Positions 1 to 8,537 of a stretch of DNA of 64,000 nt are shown in pieces. Numbering within the stretch: position 1 is the stretch's first letter; every line of letters begins with the position of its first letter. A model generated the notes under the pieces. It was given only the letters and a program-made list of their open reading frames with translations. It did no database searches and had not been told where the DNA came from. Where the stretch lies: contig NZ_CP076448.1 in assembly GCF_019203965.1 (NCBI RefSeq), forward strand, positions 3,177,001 to 3,241,000, in the 5' to 3' direction. This DNA is from Elioraea tepida. GTDB lineage: Bacteria; Pseudomonadota; Alphaproteobacteria; Acetobacterales; Acetobacteraceae. The position numbers were made by a program, and so were the translations under genes.

Positions 1-1
1 C

Positions 2-133
2 CGGCCGCTCAAGCGCGTGGCCGAGCTGCTTGCGGGGCTTGATCAGCACCTGCCGGGGGAGACCGTGCCGGTCGTCCTGCTCCGTGACGGCAGGCGGATC
101 GAGCTTTCCGTCACCCTCGGCGCCGGGCAGTAG
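2..133 (+). CDS. C-terminal end of a PDZ-domain protein, probably HtrA/DegP-like serine protease (5' truncated)
   Basis: Only the last 43 codons lie in the window, ending in TAG at 131-133. The tail has a segment reading LAGLDQHLPGETVPVVLLRD followed by basic residues and ELSVTLG. That is the usual end of a PDZ domain in trypsin-like HtrA/DegP proteases, where a helix is followed by a GETVPV-type turn and two final strands. The protease domain is outside the window, so membership in the S1C family is inferred from this pattern alone. It could also be another PDZ protein such as a site-2 protease or a C-terminal processing protease. It runs convergently to the acyl-CoA synthetase gene, 14 bases away. 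Confidence 0.55.
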   Translation, partial: RPLKRVAELLAGLDQHLPGETVPVVLLRDGRRIELSVTLGAGQ

Positions 134-147
134 GCGGGGCGCTTTCG

Positions 148-2187
148 CTACGAGGACGCGACCGCTTCCGTGCCGGGCCGGCGTCGGACGATCAGCGCAT
201 CGAGAGCAGCCACGCCCTCTCCCTCGCCCTTGACGAGAAGCGGGTTCGCCTCTGCCTCCGTGACCTCGGGAAGAGCGGCCAGTCGCGAGAGGGCGGCCAC
301 CGCTCGGGCGAGCGCGTCGAGGTCCCCCGCCCCCCTGCCGCGAACGCCGCGGACATGCGCGATCGGTGCGGCGGCGACCATCTCCCGTGCGTCGTCCAGA
401 TCAAGCGGGGCGGTGCGGACGACGGGCGGCGGCATCAGCTCGGCAAGCACGCCTCCTGCGCCGAGCACCACCACCGGCCCCCCTTGCGGATCGCGGCGGA
501 AGCCCAGGAGAACCTCGCCGATACCGCGCTGCATCGGCGCCACCAGAAGCCCTTTGAGCGGAACGTTCCGAAGCCGTGCCACCATCGCCCGCGCCGCCGC
601 GCGCAAAGCCCCGCGATCGGGGATGTCGAGCACCACGGCTCCGGCCTCGGTCTTGTGCGGCAGGGCGGGGGAGACGGCCTTCAGCGCGACGGGATAGTCG
701 AGCGCCCAGGGGATGCCCGAGAGGCGGTCGAGATCGGTGACGAGATGCGCGGGCGCGACCGGCACGCCGAGGGCGGCGAGCACGGCCCGGGCCTCGGCCT
801 CGTCGAGCACCGGGCCGGACGCACCGGCAAGCGCCCGTTCGGCCGAGGAGACGTCGCCCGCGTCGGCGGGCGCGGCCGGGGCGCGCCAGGCGAGGCGGGC
901 GCGCAGCGCATCCGCCGCCGCCTCCGGCGTGCGGAAACACGCAAGGCCGGCGGCGGCGAGCCCCTTCGCTGTCTCAGGGGCGTCGGGCGCGAGGAACACC
1001 GCAAGCGGTTTCTTGAGCGCGCCGGCGGCGGAGGTGACGCCCGCCACCGAGCTCTCGGGGCGAAACTGCGCAGAGGAGCCGATCACGGCAAGCACCGCAT
1101 CGGTCCGCTCGTCCTTATCCATCGCCGCGAGCGCCGAGGCGATCCGATCCGGGTTCGTTCCGGCGAGCGTCATGTCACGAACCTCGGACGCGATCCCGGC
1201 AAGGCCGAGCCGGTCGACCACAAGCGCCGCTCCGCCGCCCGTGGTGGTCAGAACCGAGACGGCACGGCGAGGCGCCGCGAAAGGCCGTGCGCGCGCGAAG
1301 AGCGGTGCCGCCTCGATCAGACCCTCGAAGGTGTCGAGCCGGGCGATCCCTGAAGCCGCGAGCAGGGCATCGACCGCCGCGTCCGCCCCGGCGACCGCGC
1401 CGGTGTGGCTCAGCGCCATCGCGGCACCCGCGGCGGAACGTCCGAGCTTGTAGGCAAGCACCGCCTTGCCCGCAGCGTGCGCCGCCGCTGCCGCGTCACG
1501 CAGCGCCTCCGCGTCGCGGATCGTCTCGAGGAACAAAAGGATCACGTCCGTGCCCTCCTCCTCGGCGAGCAGGCGGAGCAGGTCGGCCACGCCGAGATCG
1601 GCCTCGTTGCCGGTCGCCGCGAGAAGCGAATAGCCGAGGCTGCGCGCGGCCCCGCGCGAGAGGATCGCGCCGATCAGCGAGCCCGAGTGCGAGAGCACGG
1701 CGGTACGCCCGGCAGGCAGGGGCGGGTCCATGGCGAGCACAGCGTTGACGGAGAGCGCGATCCCTTCCGTCACGTTGACGAGGCCGATGGCGTTGGGGCC
1801 GAGCAGCCTCACCCCGCCCGCTCGGGCGGTGGCGAGAAGCTGCGCCTGACGCGCCGCGCCGTCGGGGCCGGCTTCGGCGAAGCCGTTGGCGAGCACGGTC
1901 GCGACCGGAACGCGCTTCGCCGCGCAGGCCTCGACCGCTTCGATGGCACGGTCGGCGCCGGTGAGGATGAAGGCGTGGTCGATCGGCCCCGGGATCGCCT
2001 CGAGCGAGGGATAGGCAGGCTCGCCGAGCACCTCGGTGGCGTTCGGGTTCACGGGGTAGAGGGTGCCGCGGAAGCCGTGGCGTCGGAGATGGATCTGCGC
2101 CCGGGCCGTGAGCTTCGCCGGGTCGGCCGAGGCGCCGACGAGGGCGATGCGCTGCGGCCGGAACAGCGCGTCGCGGAGCGCGGTCAC
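148..2187 (-). CDS. Acetate--CoA ligase family protein (ADP-forming acyl-CoA synthetase), 679 aa
   Basis: Family role: reversible acyl-CoA formation from acid, CoA and ATP through a phosphohistidine. Three parts are visible. An N-terminal CoA-binding Rossmann domain starts near residue 13 with the IALVGASADP pattern. A succinyl-CoA-synthetase-like central part carries LLGPNAIG (128-135), SHSGS (166-170) and the phosphohistidine motif SHTGAVAG with His261. A C-terminal ATP-grasp domain follows, with LDEAEARAVLAALGVPV and then HKTEAGAVVLD. The open frame extends to 3228, but that part is a shadow of the dehydrogenase gene. The GTG start at 2187 overlaps the upstream TGA (GTGA), which fixes the start by translational coupling. 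It is the third gene of an SDR-dehydrogenase-synthetase operon, suggesting acyl-CoA catabolism. The exact substrate cannot be read from sequence. Confidence 0.9.
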   Translation of the reverse strand: MTALRDALFRPQRIALVGASADPAKLTARAQIHLRRHGFRGTLYPVNPNATEVLGEPAYPSLEAIPGPIDHAFILTGADRAIEAVEACAAKRVPVATVLANGFAEAGPDGAARQAQLLATARAGGVRLLGPNAIGLVNVTEGIALSVNAVLAMDPPLPAGRTAVLSHSGSLIGAILSRGAARSLGYSLLAATGNEADLGVADLLRLLAEEEGTDVILLFLETIRDAEALRDAAAAAHAAGKAVLAYKLGRSAAGAAMALSHTGAVAGADAAVDALLAASGIARLDTFEGLIEAAPLFARARPFAAPRRAVSVLTTTGGGAALVVDRLGLAGIASEVRDMTLAGTNPDRIASALAAMDKDERTDAVLAVIGSSAQFRPESSVAGVTSAAGALKKPLAVFLAPDAPETAKGLAAAGLACFRTPEAAADALRARLAWRAPAAPADAGDVSSAERALAGASGPVLDEAEARAVLAALGVPVAPAHLVTDLDRLSGIPWALDYPVALKAVSPALPHKTEAGAVVLDIPDRGALRAAARAMVARLRNVPLKGLLVAPMQRGIGEVLLGFRRDPQGGPVVVLGAGGVLAELMPPPVVRTAPLDLDDAREMVAAAPIAHVRGVRGRGAGDLDALARAVAALSRLAALPEVTEAEANPLLVKGEGEGVAALDALIVRRRPGTEAVASS

Positions 2188-3341
2188 TGGGGAGAGGGTG
2201 GCCGCTGGGGGAAGCTTCTGCCGAACACGCCCTCGGCGATCCGGTTCCGCATCATCTCGAGCGAGCCGCCGGCGATCATCCAGCCGCGCACCTTGCGGAA
2301 GCAGTATTCGACGAGCACGTCCTCGGAGTAGCCAGTGGCCCCCATCACCTGCATCGCCTCGTTCACGGCAAGCCAGCCCGCCTGGTTGCAGGCATATTTC
2401 GCGATCGCGACCTCCTGCGGGTCGGGCAGGCCACGCCCGGCATTGGCGGCGGCGCGCCAGAGCAGGAGCTGCGCGCCGTCGAGCGCCACGCGCAGTTCGG
2501 CGAACTTCCACGCGATCCCCTGGAACTCCATCAGCCGGCGGCCGAACTGAACGCGCGTCTCGGCATGCTCCTTGGCGAGGCGGAACGCGCACTCGCCCAC
2601 CGCGCGGGACCGCGCGGCATTGCCCACGCGCTCGACATTGAAGCCGGCGATCTGGCGGCGGAACCCGCCCTCCTTGAGCAGCACGTGCGAGGGCGGAATG
2701 AAGACGTTGTCGAAATGAAGCGGCCGCCAGGTCTCGCCGTTGAGGAAGCGGCGCTTCTCGCCGAGGGTGAACCCCTCCATGCCGCGCTCGAGGATGACGC
2801 TGCCGATCCCTTCCGTTCCCGGGCCGAAGCGGCAATAGACGAGGAAGAGCGAGGCATCGTCGCTGTTCGAGGTGAACACCTTGCCGCCGGTGAGGCGATA
2901 GCCGTTGCCGTCCGGCCGGCAGGTCGAGCGGAGATCGGTCAGGGCCGAGCCTGCCTCGGGTTCGGTCATGCCGACGGCGCAGATCGCCTTGCCCGCGAGA
3001 AGCGGCGCGAACCAGCGCTCCTTCTGCTCTCGCGTGGCATATTCCGCGAGCGTGCGGAACGCGCCGAAATTTCCCGCCTGGAGCACATCGGCGCTGCGCG
3101 GGCACACCTCGGCGATGGCTTCCGCCGCGAGCACGGCGTCCATCAGCGTCCCGCCCTGGCCGCCCTCCTCCTCTGGCAGCATGATCCCGAACAGGCCGTT
3201 CTCGGCCATCAGCCGGGCGACGTCCCACGGAAACCCTTCGTCATGCGCGCGCGCGACCGCGCCGGCAGCGAGGTGGTCGGCGGCGAAGCGGCGGACGCTC
3301 TCTCGGAACGCGCGCTGTTCCTCGGTCAGCCGGAAGTCCAT
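2184..3341 (-). CDS. Acyl-CoA dehydrogenase family protein, 385 aa
   Basis: FAD-dependent alpha,beta-dehydrogenation of an acyl-CoA ester, passing electrons to ETF. Length and order are typical: N-terminal helical domain (MDFRLTEEQRAFRESVRRFA), middle beta domain with the family signature VGMTEPEAGSALTD near 123-136, and a C-terminal helical domain with an RVQFGRRLMEFQGIAWKFAE-type stretch. The usual C-terminal glutamate of the YEGT segment is replaced by AGGSLE, as in several other subfamilies that keep the catalytic base elsewhere, so this does not by itself imply inactivity. The start is ATG 3341, three bases after the SDR stop, and the stop overlaps the synthetase GTG. Substrate unknown; the operon suggests a branched or unusual acyl-CoA. 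Confidence 0.92.
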   Translation of the reverse strand: MDFRLTEEQRAFRESVRRFAADHLAAGAVARAHDEGFPWDVARLMAENGLFGIMLPEEEGGQGGTLMDAVLAAEAIAEVCPRSADVLQAGNFGAFRTLAEYATREQKERWFAPLLAGKAICAVGMTEPEAGSALTDLRSTCRPDGNGYRLTGGKVFTSNSDDASLFLVYCRFGPGTEGIGSVILERGMEGFTLGEKRRFLNGETWRPLHFDNVFIPPSHVLLKEGGFRRQIAGFNVERVGNAARSRAVGECAFRLAKEHAETRVQFGRRLMEFQGIAWKFAELRVALDGAQLLLWRAAANAGRGLPDPQEVAIAKYACNQAGWLAVNEAMQVMGATGYSEDVLVEYCFRKVRGWMIAGGSLEMMRNRIAEGVFGRSFPQRPPSPQ

Positions 3342-3344
3342 GCC

Positions 3345-4253
3345 TCAGACCGGGTCCCAGGAGAACACGTCCGCCGAGCGGTCGAGCGGGTAGAACGAGG
3401 CCCGCATCGCCGGGATGGCGTGATGGGCGATCGTCTCCGCCGTCCAGCCGCCGTCGCGGTGCACAGACCGGAGCGGCCGGCTCTGGCCCATCAGGAAGAT
3501 CTCGTTGTTGCGCACGGCGAAGATCTGGCCGGTGACGTCCTTGGCGAGGTCGGAGGCGAGGAAGACCGCCATCGGCGCGATCTTGTCCGGCGTCATCTCG
3601 CGCAGCTTCGCCACGCGCGCCTGCTGCTCCGGCGTGTCGGTCGGGATCGAGCCGATCATCCTGCTCCAGGCGAAGGGCGAGATGCAGTTCGAGCGCACGC
3701 CGAACCGAGCCATGTCGAGCGCGATCGACTTCGAGAGAGCGGTGATGCCGAGCTTGGCAGCGGCGTAGTTCGCCTGGCCGAGATTGCCGATCAGGCCGGA
3801 GGTCGAGGTCATGTGGATGAAGACGCCCGAGCCCTGTTCGCGGAACAGGGGGGCGGCTGCGCGCGAGACGAAGAAACTGCCGTTGAGGTGCACGGCGATC
3901 ACCGAGAGCCAGTCCTCCGGGCTCATCTTGTGGAAGATCACGTCGCGCAGGATGCCGGCGTTGTTGACGACGATGTCGATCCTGCTGAAGCGATCGAGTG
4001 CGGTGCGCACGATCGCCTGCGCGCTCTCCCACTCTGCCACGGAGTGGGTGTCGAGTGCGGCTTCGCCGCCTGCCTGTTCGATGATCTGGACCGTCTGGCG
4101 TCCGGGTGTCTCGTCGCCCCCTGTTCCCGTGACGGTCGCGCCGATGTCGTTCACGACCACCTTCGCCCCGGCCTTCGCCATGGCGACGGCGATCTCGCGC
4201 CCGATGCCGCCGCCTGCACCCGTCACCACCGCCACCTTGCCCGCGAGCAGCAT
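3345..4253 (-). CDS. SDR family NAD(P)-dependent oxidoreductase, 302 aa
   Basis: Classical short-chain dehydrogenase/reductase. The nucleotide-binding TGAGGGIG motif is at 11-18, NNAG at 97-100, the catalytic serine region at 150-152, and the YxxxK pair at Tyr163 and Lys167. At 302 residues it is longer than a minimal SDR, and its C-terminal extension (GGWTAETIAHHAIPAMRASF onward) resembles the 17-beta-hydroxysteroid/3-hydroxyacyl-CoA-type SDRs linked to beta-oxidation-like pathways. It is the promoter-proximal gene of the three-gene operon with the acyl-CoA dehydrogenase and acyl-CoA synthetase. A role as 3-hydroxyacyl-CoA dehydrogenase is inferred from this context only. Confidence 0.9.
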   Translation of the reverse strand: MLLAGKVAVVTGAGGGIGREIAVAMAKAGAKVVVNDIGATVTGTGGDETPGRQTVQIIEQAGGEAALDTHSVAEWESAQAIVRTALDRFSRIDIVVNNAGILRDVIFHKMSPEDWLSVIAVHLNGSFFVSRAAAPLFREQGSGVFIHMTSTSGLIGNLGQANYAAAKLGITALSKSIALDMARFGVRSNCISPFAWSRMIGSIPTDTPEQQARVAKLREMTPDKIAPMAVFLASDLAKDVTGQIFAVRNNEIFLMGQSRPLRSVHRDGGWTAETIAHHAIPAMRASFYPLDRSADVFSWDPV

Positions 4254-4314
4254 GCGCCTCCTCCCCCTTGCCTCTCGATCCGGGCAGGGTTCTAGAGGCT
4301 CCGCGCCGGGCGCG

Positions 4315-6624
4315 CTAGGCGATGACGAAGCGCGCGGTGCTGCCGCGCAGCCCCGGCGTGACCTCGAGGCGGGCGGGAATTCGCGCCTTCAGTTCCGCGA
4401 CATGGCTGATCACGCCGACGAGCCGGTTTCCGGCCTCGAGCCCTGCGAGCACCTCCATCGCCATCTCGAGCGCCTCCTCGTCGAGGCTGCCGAAGCCCTC
4501 GTCGATCAGGAGCGTGTCGATCCGCCGCGCCCCGGCATGCGCCTGGACGGTCTCGGAGAGCCCGAGCGCAAGGGCAAGAGCGGCGCAGAAGCCCTCGCCG
4601 CCCGAGAGGGTTCCGGCGGCGCGCGCCTGCCCCGTCCACGCGTCGAACACCTCGATGTCGAGGCCGATCGCGGCGTTGGCGCGCTCCGGCTCCTCGCGTC
4701 GCAACAGGCGGAACCGGCCAGATAGCATCCGCGCGAGATGCTGGTTCGCAGCGGCCAGCACCTCGTCGAGCAGGCTTGCGAGCACGAACCCCTCGAAGGA
4801 GAGCCTGAGGCGGTTCGTCCCGGCCGTGAGCTCGGCGAGCCCGGCGATCCGCCCGTGCACCTCACGCGCCGACGCGACACGCCGCTCGGCGTCGCGCAGG
4901 CGATCGAGCAGGCTCTTTGCCGTCTCCGCCGTCTTCCGTGCCTCTCCGGCCGACCGGTGCGCCGCCTGCTCCGCCTCGCGGCAGCGCGCCGTCTCCGCCT
5001 CGAGCGCGTCGAGGTCAGGCGCGCTCCTGCCCGCGGCGGCCGCGTACGCCGTCTCCGCGGCCTGGCGCGCGGCGGCCAGGCGTTCGCCGAAGTCGGTGAC
5101 CTCGCGCTCGAGGGCCTCGATCTCCTCGGTCGTTCGTCGCGCGTCGCGCCAGGCGTCGAGGTCGGCGAAGCCCGCGCTGCGGCAGGCCGCGAGGAAGGCT
5201 TGTCCGGCCGCCTGCGCCTCCGCGGCCGCGCTGTTCCGACGCGCTATGGCTTCGGCGAGGTCGCTCCGCGCACGCTCGATCGCCTCGGTCGCGCCGCCGC
5301 CGCGCGCGCCTTGGCGAGAGCGAGGGTGGCGCGACGGTCGGCAAGCGTGGCGGCGAGCGCCCGCGACGACCAACGCGCCGCCACCGCCACCTCGGCCCTG
5401 CGGGCGGCGGACTCGCGCCTGGCCGCCGCCGCTTCGGCCTGCCGTCTTGCTTCGGCGAGGGCGGCTTCCGCCTGCTCGGCCTCCTCCGCGGCCAAGGCGA
5501 GCTTCTCCGCCTCGGCGAGGAGGGAGGCAAGCCGCGTCGCTTCCGCCCGTGCCGCCTGTTCCTGCATCTCCCGCAACGCCGCGTCGGCGAGCGCGCGCTC
5601 AGCCGCACGCAACCTCGCCTCCGCCTCAGCGAGACGTCGTTCCTGCTCGCGTGCCGCCGCGTCCGCCGGGCCGGCGATCCTCTCAAGCACCTTCAGTGCT
5701 TCGGCGCGGGCAGAGAGGGTTTCGGCCCGGCGCGCCACGGCCAGTTCCTGGCGCTGGGCCTCGATCTCGGGCAGGCGTGTCTCGAGCGTCGCGAGCTCGA
5801 GGCGCGCGGCGTCCGCTTCGGCGATCAGCCTCGCGTCCCTCGCGCGCGGCGGCAAGGCGCCGCTCCGCCTCCTGCGCAGCCTGCGCCGCCTCGAGCGCCG
5901 CGCGCTCCGCCGCGTCAGCCGCGCGCTCGGCCGAAGCGGCACGCTCCTCCGCTTCGGCGACGGTCTCGGCTCCGGCTTCCGACATCAGGGCCGACCGCGT
6001 TGCCTCCGCCGCCTTCACCTCCTCCCGGGCGTCGCGCTCCAGCGCGGCGAGCGCCTCCTCGACCCGGCGGTAAAACGCGGTGCGGAAGAGGGTGGCGAGG
6101 ATGTCCTTGCGCGCCCCGCGCTTGGCGACCAGGAGTTCGCGGAAGCGCCCCTGCGGAAGCATCACCACCTGGCGGAACTCGGCGGCGGTGTAACCGAGAA
6201 GCTCGGTGAGCGCCTCGCGCACCGGCGTTACCTTCTCGGCGAGGACGGAGAGGCTTTCATCTGAGCCGCGACGCCACAGGGTCACCTCCGGCGTGCGCGC
6301 GACCGGCCTGCCGCCTCGGCCGGGCAGGCTCTGGGCGGGGAAGCGACGGATCCCGAACGCCTCCGCACCGAGAGAGAAGTCGAACTCGACCTCCGTCGGC
6401 CTCGTCGGCGCGGCATGGTGGCTCCTGTGGTCGGACGCGTCGCGCTCGTCGCCGCTGCTCTCCCCGAACAGAGCGAAACAGATCGCATCCAGCCGCGTCG
6501 TCTTGCCCGACCCGGTCGGGCCGTGGATCAGGAACAGCCGGTGGTCGCCGAGTTCGGCGAAGTCGATCTCCTGTTCGCCGGCATAGGCGCCGAAGGCGGC
6601 GAGGCGGAGGCGTTCGGGGCGCAT
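4315..6624 (-). pseudogene. sbcC: Exonuclease SbcCD subunit C, interrupted by two compensating frameshifts and lacking a visible zinc hook
   Basis: ABC-type ATPase subunit of the SbcCD (Mre11-Rad50-like) nuclease that processes hairpins and double-strand ends. The N-terminal Walker A region (GPTGSGKTTRLDAICFALFG, about residues 35-54) and Q-loop region are intact. The C-terminal part keeps the LSGGE signature and the Walker B segment LLIDEGFGSLDEEALEMA. Between them the frame changes twice. An apparent +1 near 5835-5850 moves the coiled coil to another frame, and an apparent -1 near 5290-5320 restores the first frame. Corrected length is about 769 aa against roughly 1,050 in E. coli. No CxxC zinc-hook motif was found in the central region. 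Starts 3 bases after the sbcD stop. Indels could be assembly errors in repetitive GC stretches. Confidence 0.8.
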
Positions 6625-6627
6625 GGC

Positions 6628-7756
6628 TCAGGCCTCGGCGCGTTCGGCGGCCGCGATCGCCTTGGCCGCAAGGCGCTTCTCCTCGGCATCGAGGGGCGGC
6701 GCGCCGACGCTGGCGCGGAAGGCCTCGAGCAGGGAGAGCGGGTCGGCCGCTGACCGGCGCGTGTGGCAGCGATTCCGGGGGCGTCGGAGGGGGCTTCGAA
6801 CCGGAGGTCGAGCACCGAGGCGAAACGCTCGTCGAGCATGGCCTTGGCGCCGTAGGGGCGGTCGGTCAGCGTCACCTGAAGCCAGTCGTCGCGCCCGGGA
6901 CCATCCGCTGCCGCCAACACCTCGGCGAGTGTGCCGCGCAGGCAGCGCAAGGCCCGGCGCGGCGTGATCACGATCTCCTCCGCCGTAGCCCCGCCCTCCG
7001 CCGCGAGCTCGACGAGGCTGAGCGACTTCGCCTGTGCCGCCTCGGAGAAGGAATACGCGAGCGGAGAGCCGGAAGAGGCGACCCGCCCCCCGTCGATCGC
7101 CTGCCGCCGGTGCAGATGCCCGAGCGCGACATAGTCGAACCCGGCGAAATGTGCGGCCGACACGGCCCCCGTTCCGCCGACCTGAAGCAGCCGCTCGCTC
7201 TCGCTCGTGACCCCGCCCTGGACAAAGGCATGGGCGACGAGAACCGAGCGCGCGCCAGGGGGGACGAGCGCCCGGAGCCTCTGCGCTGTGGCGGCGAAGG
7301 CGGCGTCGTGGTCGCCGAGGCTGCTCGCGCCCCCGAGGAGTTCCGAAACGAGCGCCGGCGAGCCGTAGCCGGCGGCGACCACCGTCACCTCGCCATGCCG
7401 GTCGGCGAAGCGGAAGGCCTCGCCGAGAGCGCTCTGGCTGATGAAGAGCCCCGCCCGCGTAGGAGGCCGGAGGCGAAGCCCAGGCGGCGAGGATCGTCAT
7501 GGTTGCCGGGGATGATCACCCTTGGCACCCGGAGCCCGAGCACGACCTGGGCGAGGATGTCATCGAGGAGTTCGACCGCATCGGCCGGGGGGACGGAACG
7601 GTCGTAGACATCGCCGGCAACCACGACGAGATCGGGCCGCGTGTCACGCACCGCCTCGAGGAAGGGCCCGTGCAGGACCCACGCCTGCTCCTCGAGCAGG
7701 GGGCGGCCGCAGAGCGTGCGGCCGAGAGGCCAATCGGCCGTATGCAGGATGCGCAT
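6628..7756 (-). pseudogene. sbcD: Exonuclease SbcCD subunit D (Mre11-like), two frameshifts and a substituted active-site histidine
   Basis: Calcineurin-like phosphoesterase partner of SbcC. Motifs are readable across three frames: ADWPLGRTL at the N terminus, GDVYDRS, PGNHDDPRRLGF, VAHAFVQGG and LGHLHRRQ. An apparent single-base deletion near 7455-7462 follows the FASGLLR segment, and a second near 6750-6770 precedes the C-terminal DPLSLLEAFRASVGAPPLDA. The first motif of SbcD/Mre11 is normally D-x-H (DWHLG); here codon CCT gives Pro instead of the metal-binding His, a change no indel correction repairs. Start taken at ATG 7756, because the family begins MRILHT; GTG 7759 is in the same frame. 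The gene runs into sbcC. It is either a decaying locus or a combination of sequencing errors. Confidence 0.8.
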
Positions 7757-7930
7757 CACGTATCCTCAAATGCTTGCACGATTCGGCTCGGATGATGCGG
7801 CCCCTCTCCCCGTGTCGCAAGCGTCGGCCACATCAACGACTGACGCAACGGGGCTCGGTGGTTCCGTGGCCGAGGCGGCGCCGCGCACTTGGCGGTGACG
7901 CCGGGGCGGCAGGTCCGGGTTGACCACGGC

Positions 7931-8050
7931 CGCCTTGACAGGGGCGTGACGAAGGCACAGTTGAAAGTGGACAAAACCGGTCCGAATTGCATCGGGGGCG
8001 CTCAGGGACCGCGGGAAGGCGGAAGCGGCGATACGGAGCTGGACCTAAGG
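7931..8050 (+). promoter_or_regulatory. Probable suf operon promoter/leader region
   Basis: The 294-base gap between the divergent sbcD and suf genes must hold the suf promoter. A perfect TTGACA lies at 7935-7940 and a second -35-like TTGAAA at 7961-7966, but no convincing -10 follows either at 16-18 bases. A small dyad GGAC(N7)GTCC at 7969-7983 is a possible regulator site. An AAGG Shine-Dalgarno-like element directly precedes ATG 8051. Autoregulation by the Rrf2 protein is expected for the family but no family-specific box is recognisable. Confidence 0.3.
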
Positions 8051-8509
8051 ATGTTCAGGCTGTCGAAGATGTCGGACTACGCGGTCGTCGTGCTCTCCGA
8101 GCTCGGGCGCGAGGGGGCAGAGGCGAAGCGCAGCGCGGCCGACCTTGCCGCCGCCACCGGCATCGCCGAGCCGACGGTCGCAAAGGTCCTGAAACTGCTC
8201 GGGGCGGCAGGGCTCGTGACCAGCCAGCGCGGTGCCCAGGGCGGCTATCGGATCGCCCGGCCGCTCGCGCGCACGGCGATCGCCGACGTGATCATTGCCG
8301 TCGAGGGGCCGATCGCGCTCACCGCCTGCGTCGATGGCGCCACTGGGGCCTGCGAGGCGGAGTCGTGCTGTCCAGTGCGCGGCCGGTGGGACCCGGTGAA
8401 CAGCGCGATCCGCCGCGCACTGTCCGAAATCACGCTTGCCGACATGCAGTGCCCCGCCTGGGTGCCGGGCTCGGTGGCGCGTCCGCAGGCGCTCGCCGTC
8501 GGGGACTAG
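8051..8509 (+). CDS. Rrf2/IscR-type transcriptional regulator of the SUF operon, 152 aa
   Basis: Winged-helix Rrf2 protein that heads the SUF operon and most likely senses Fe-S status. The HTH lies at about residues 26-60 ([20 protein letters not shown]), followed by the family hallmark [13 protein letters not shown]. Cysteines at 93, 101, 106 and 107 form the C-x7-C-x4-CC pattern expected to ligate an iron-sulfur cluster in SUF-linked Rrf2 regulators. The reading frame is open to 7889, but [11 protein letters not shown] at 8051 matches normal family N termini and has an AAGG ribosome site. The stop is 28 bases before sufB. Expected role: repression of the suf genes when clusters are plentiful. 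Confidence 0.88.
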   Translation: MFRLSKMSDYAVVVLSELGREGAEAKRSAADLAAATGIAEPTVAKVLKLLGAAGLVTSQRGAQGGYRIARPLARTAIADVIIAVEGPIALTACVDGATGACEAESCCPVRGRWDPVNSAIRRALSEITLADMQCPAWVPGSVARPQALAVGD

Positions 8510-8537
8510 ATCGGGAACAGGGACGCAGGAAACAGCG

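Noticed and set aside
2188-3228. Upstream continuation of the acyl-CoA synthetase frame
   Set aside because: It is a shadow frame of the acyl-CoA dehydrogenase. The GTG at 2187 overlaps that gene's stop and matches the normal N terminus.
2565-4295. 576-codon open frame on the + strand opposite the dehydrogenase and SDR genes
   Set aside because: It is a mirror of two well-supported minus-strand genes, has no recognisable domain and shows the His/Arg/Glu-rich composition of antisense frames in GC-rich DNA.
5244-5373. Zinc-hook CxxC in another reading frame of sbcC
   Set aside because: The reverse strand around the second frameshift was read in the other frames; no CPxC or CxxC segment with flanking coiled coil was found.
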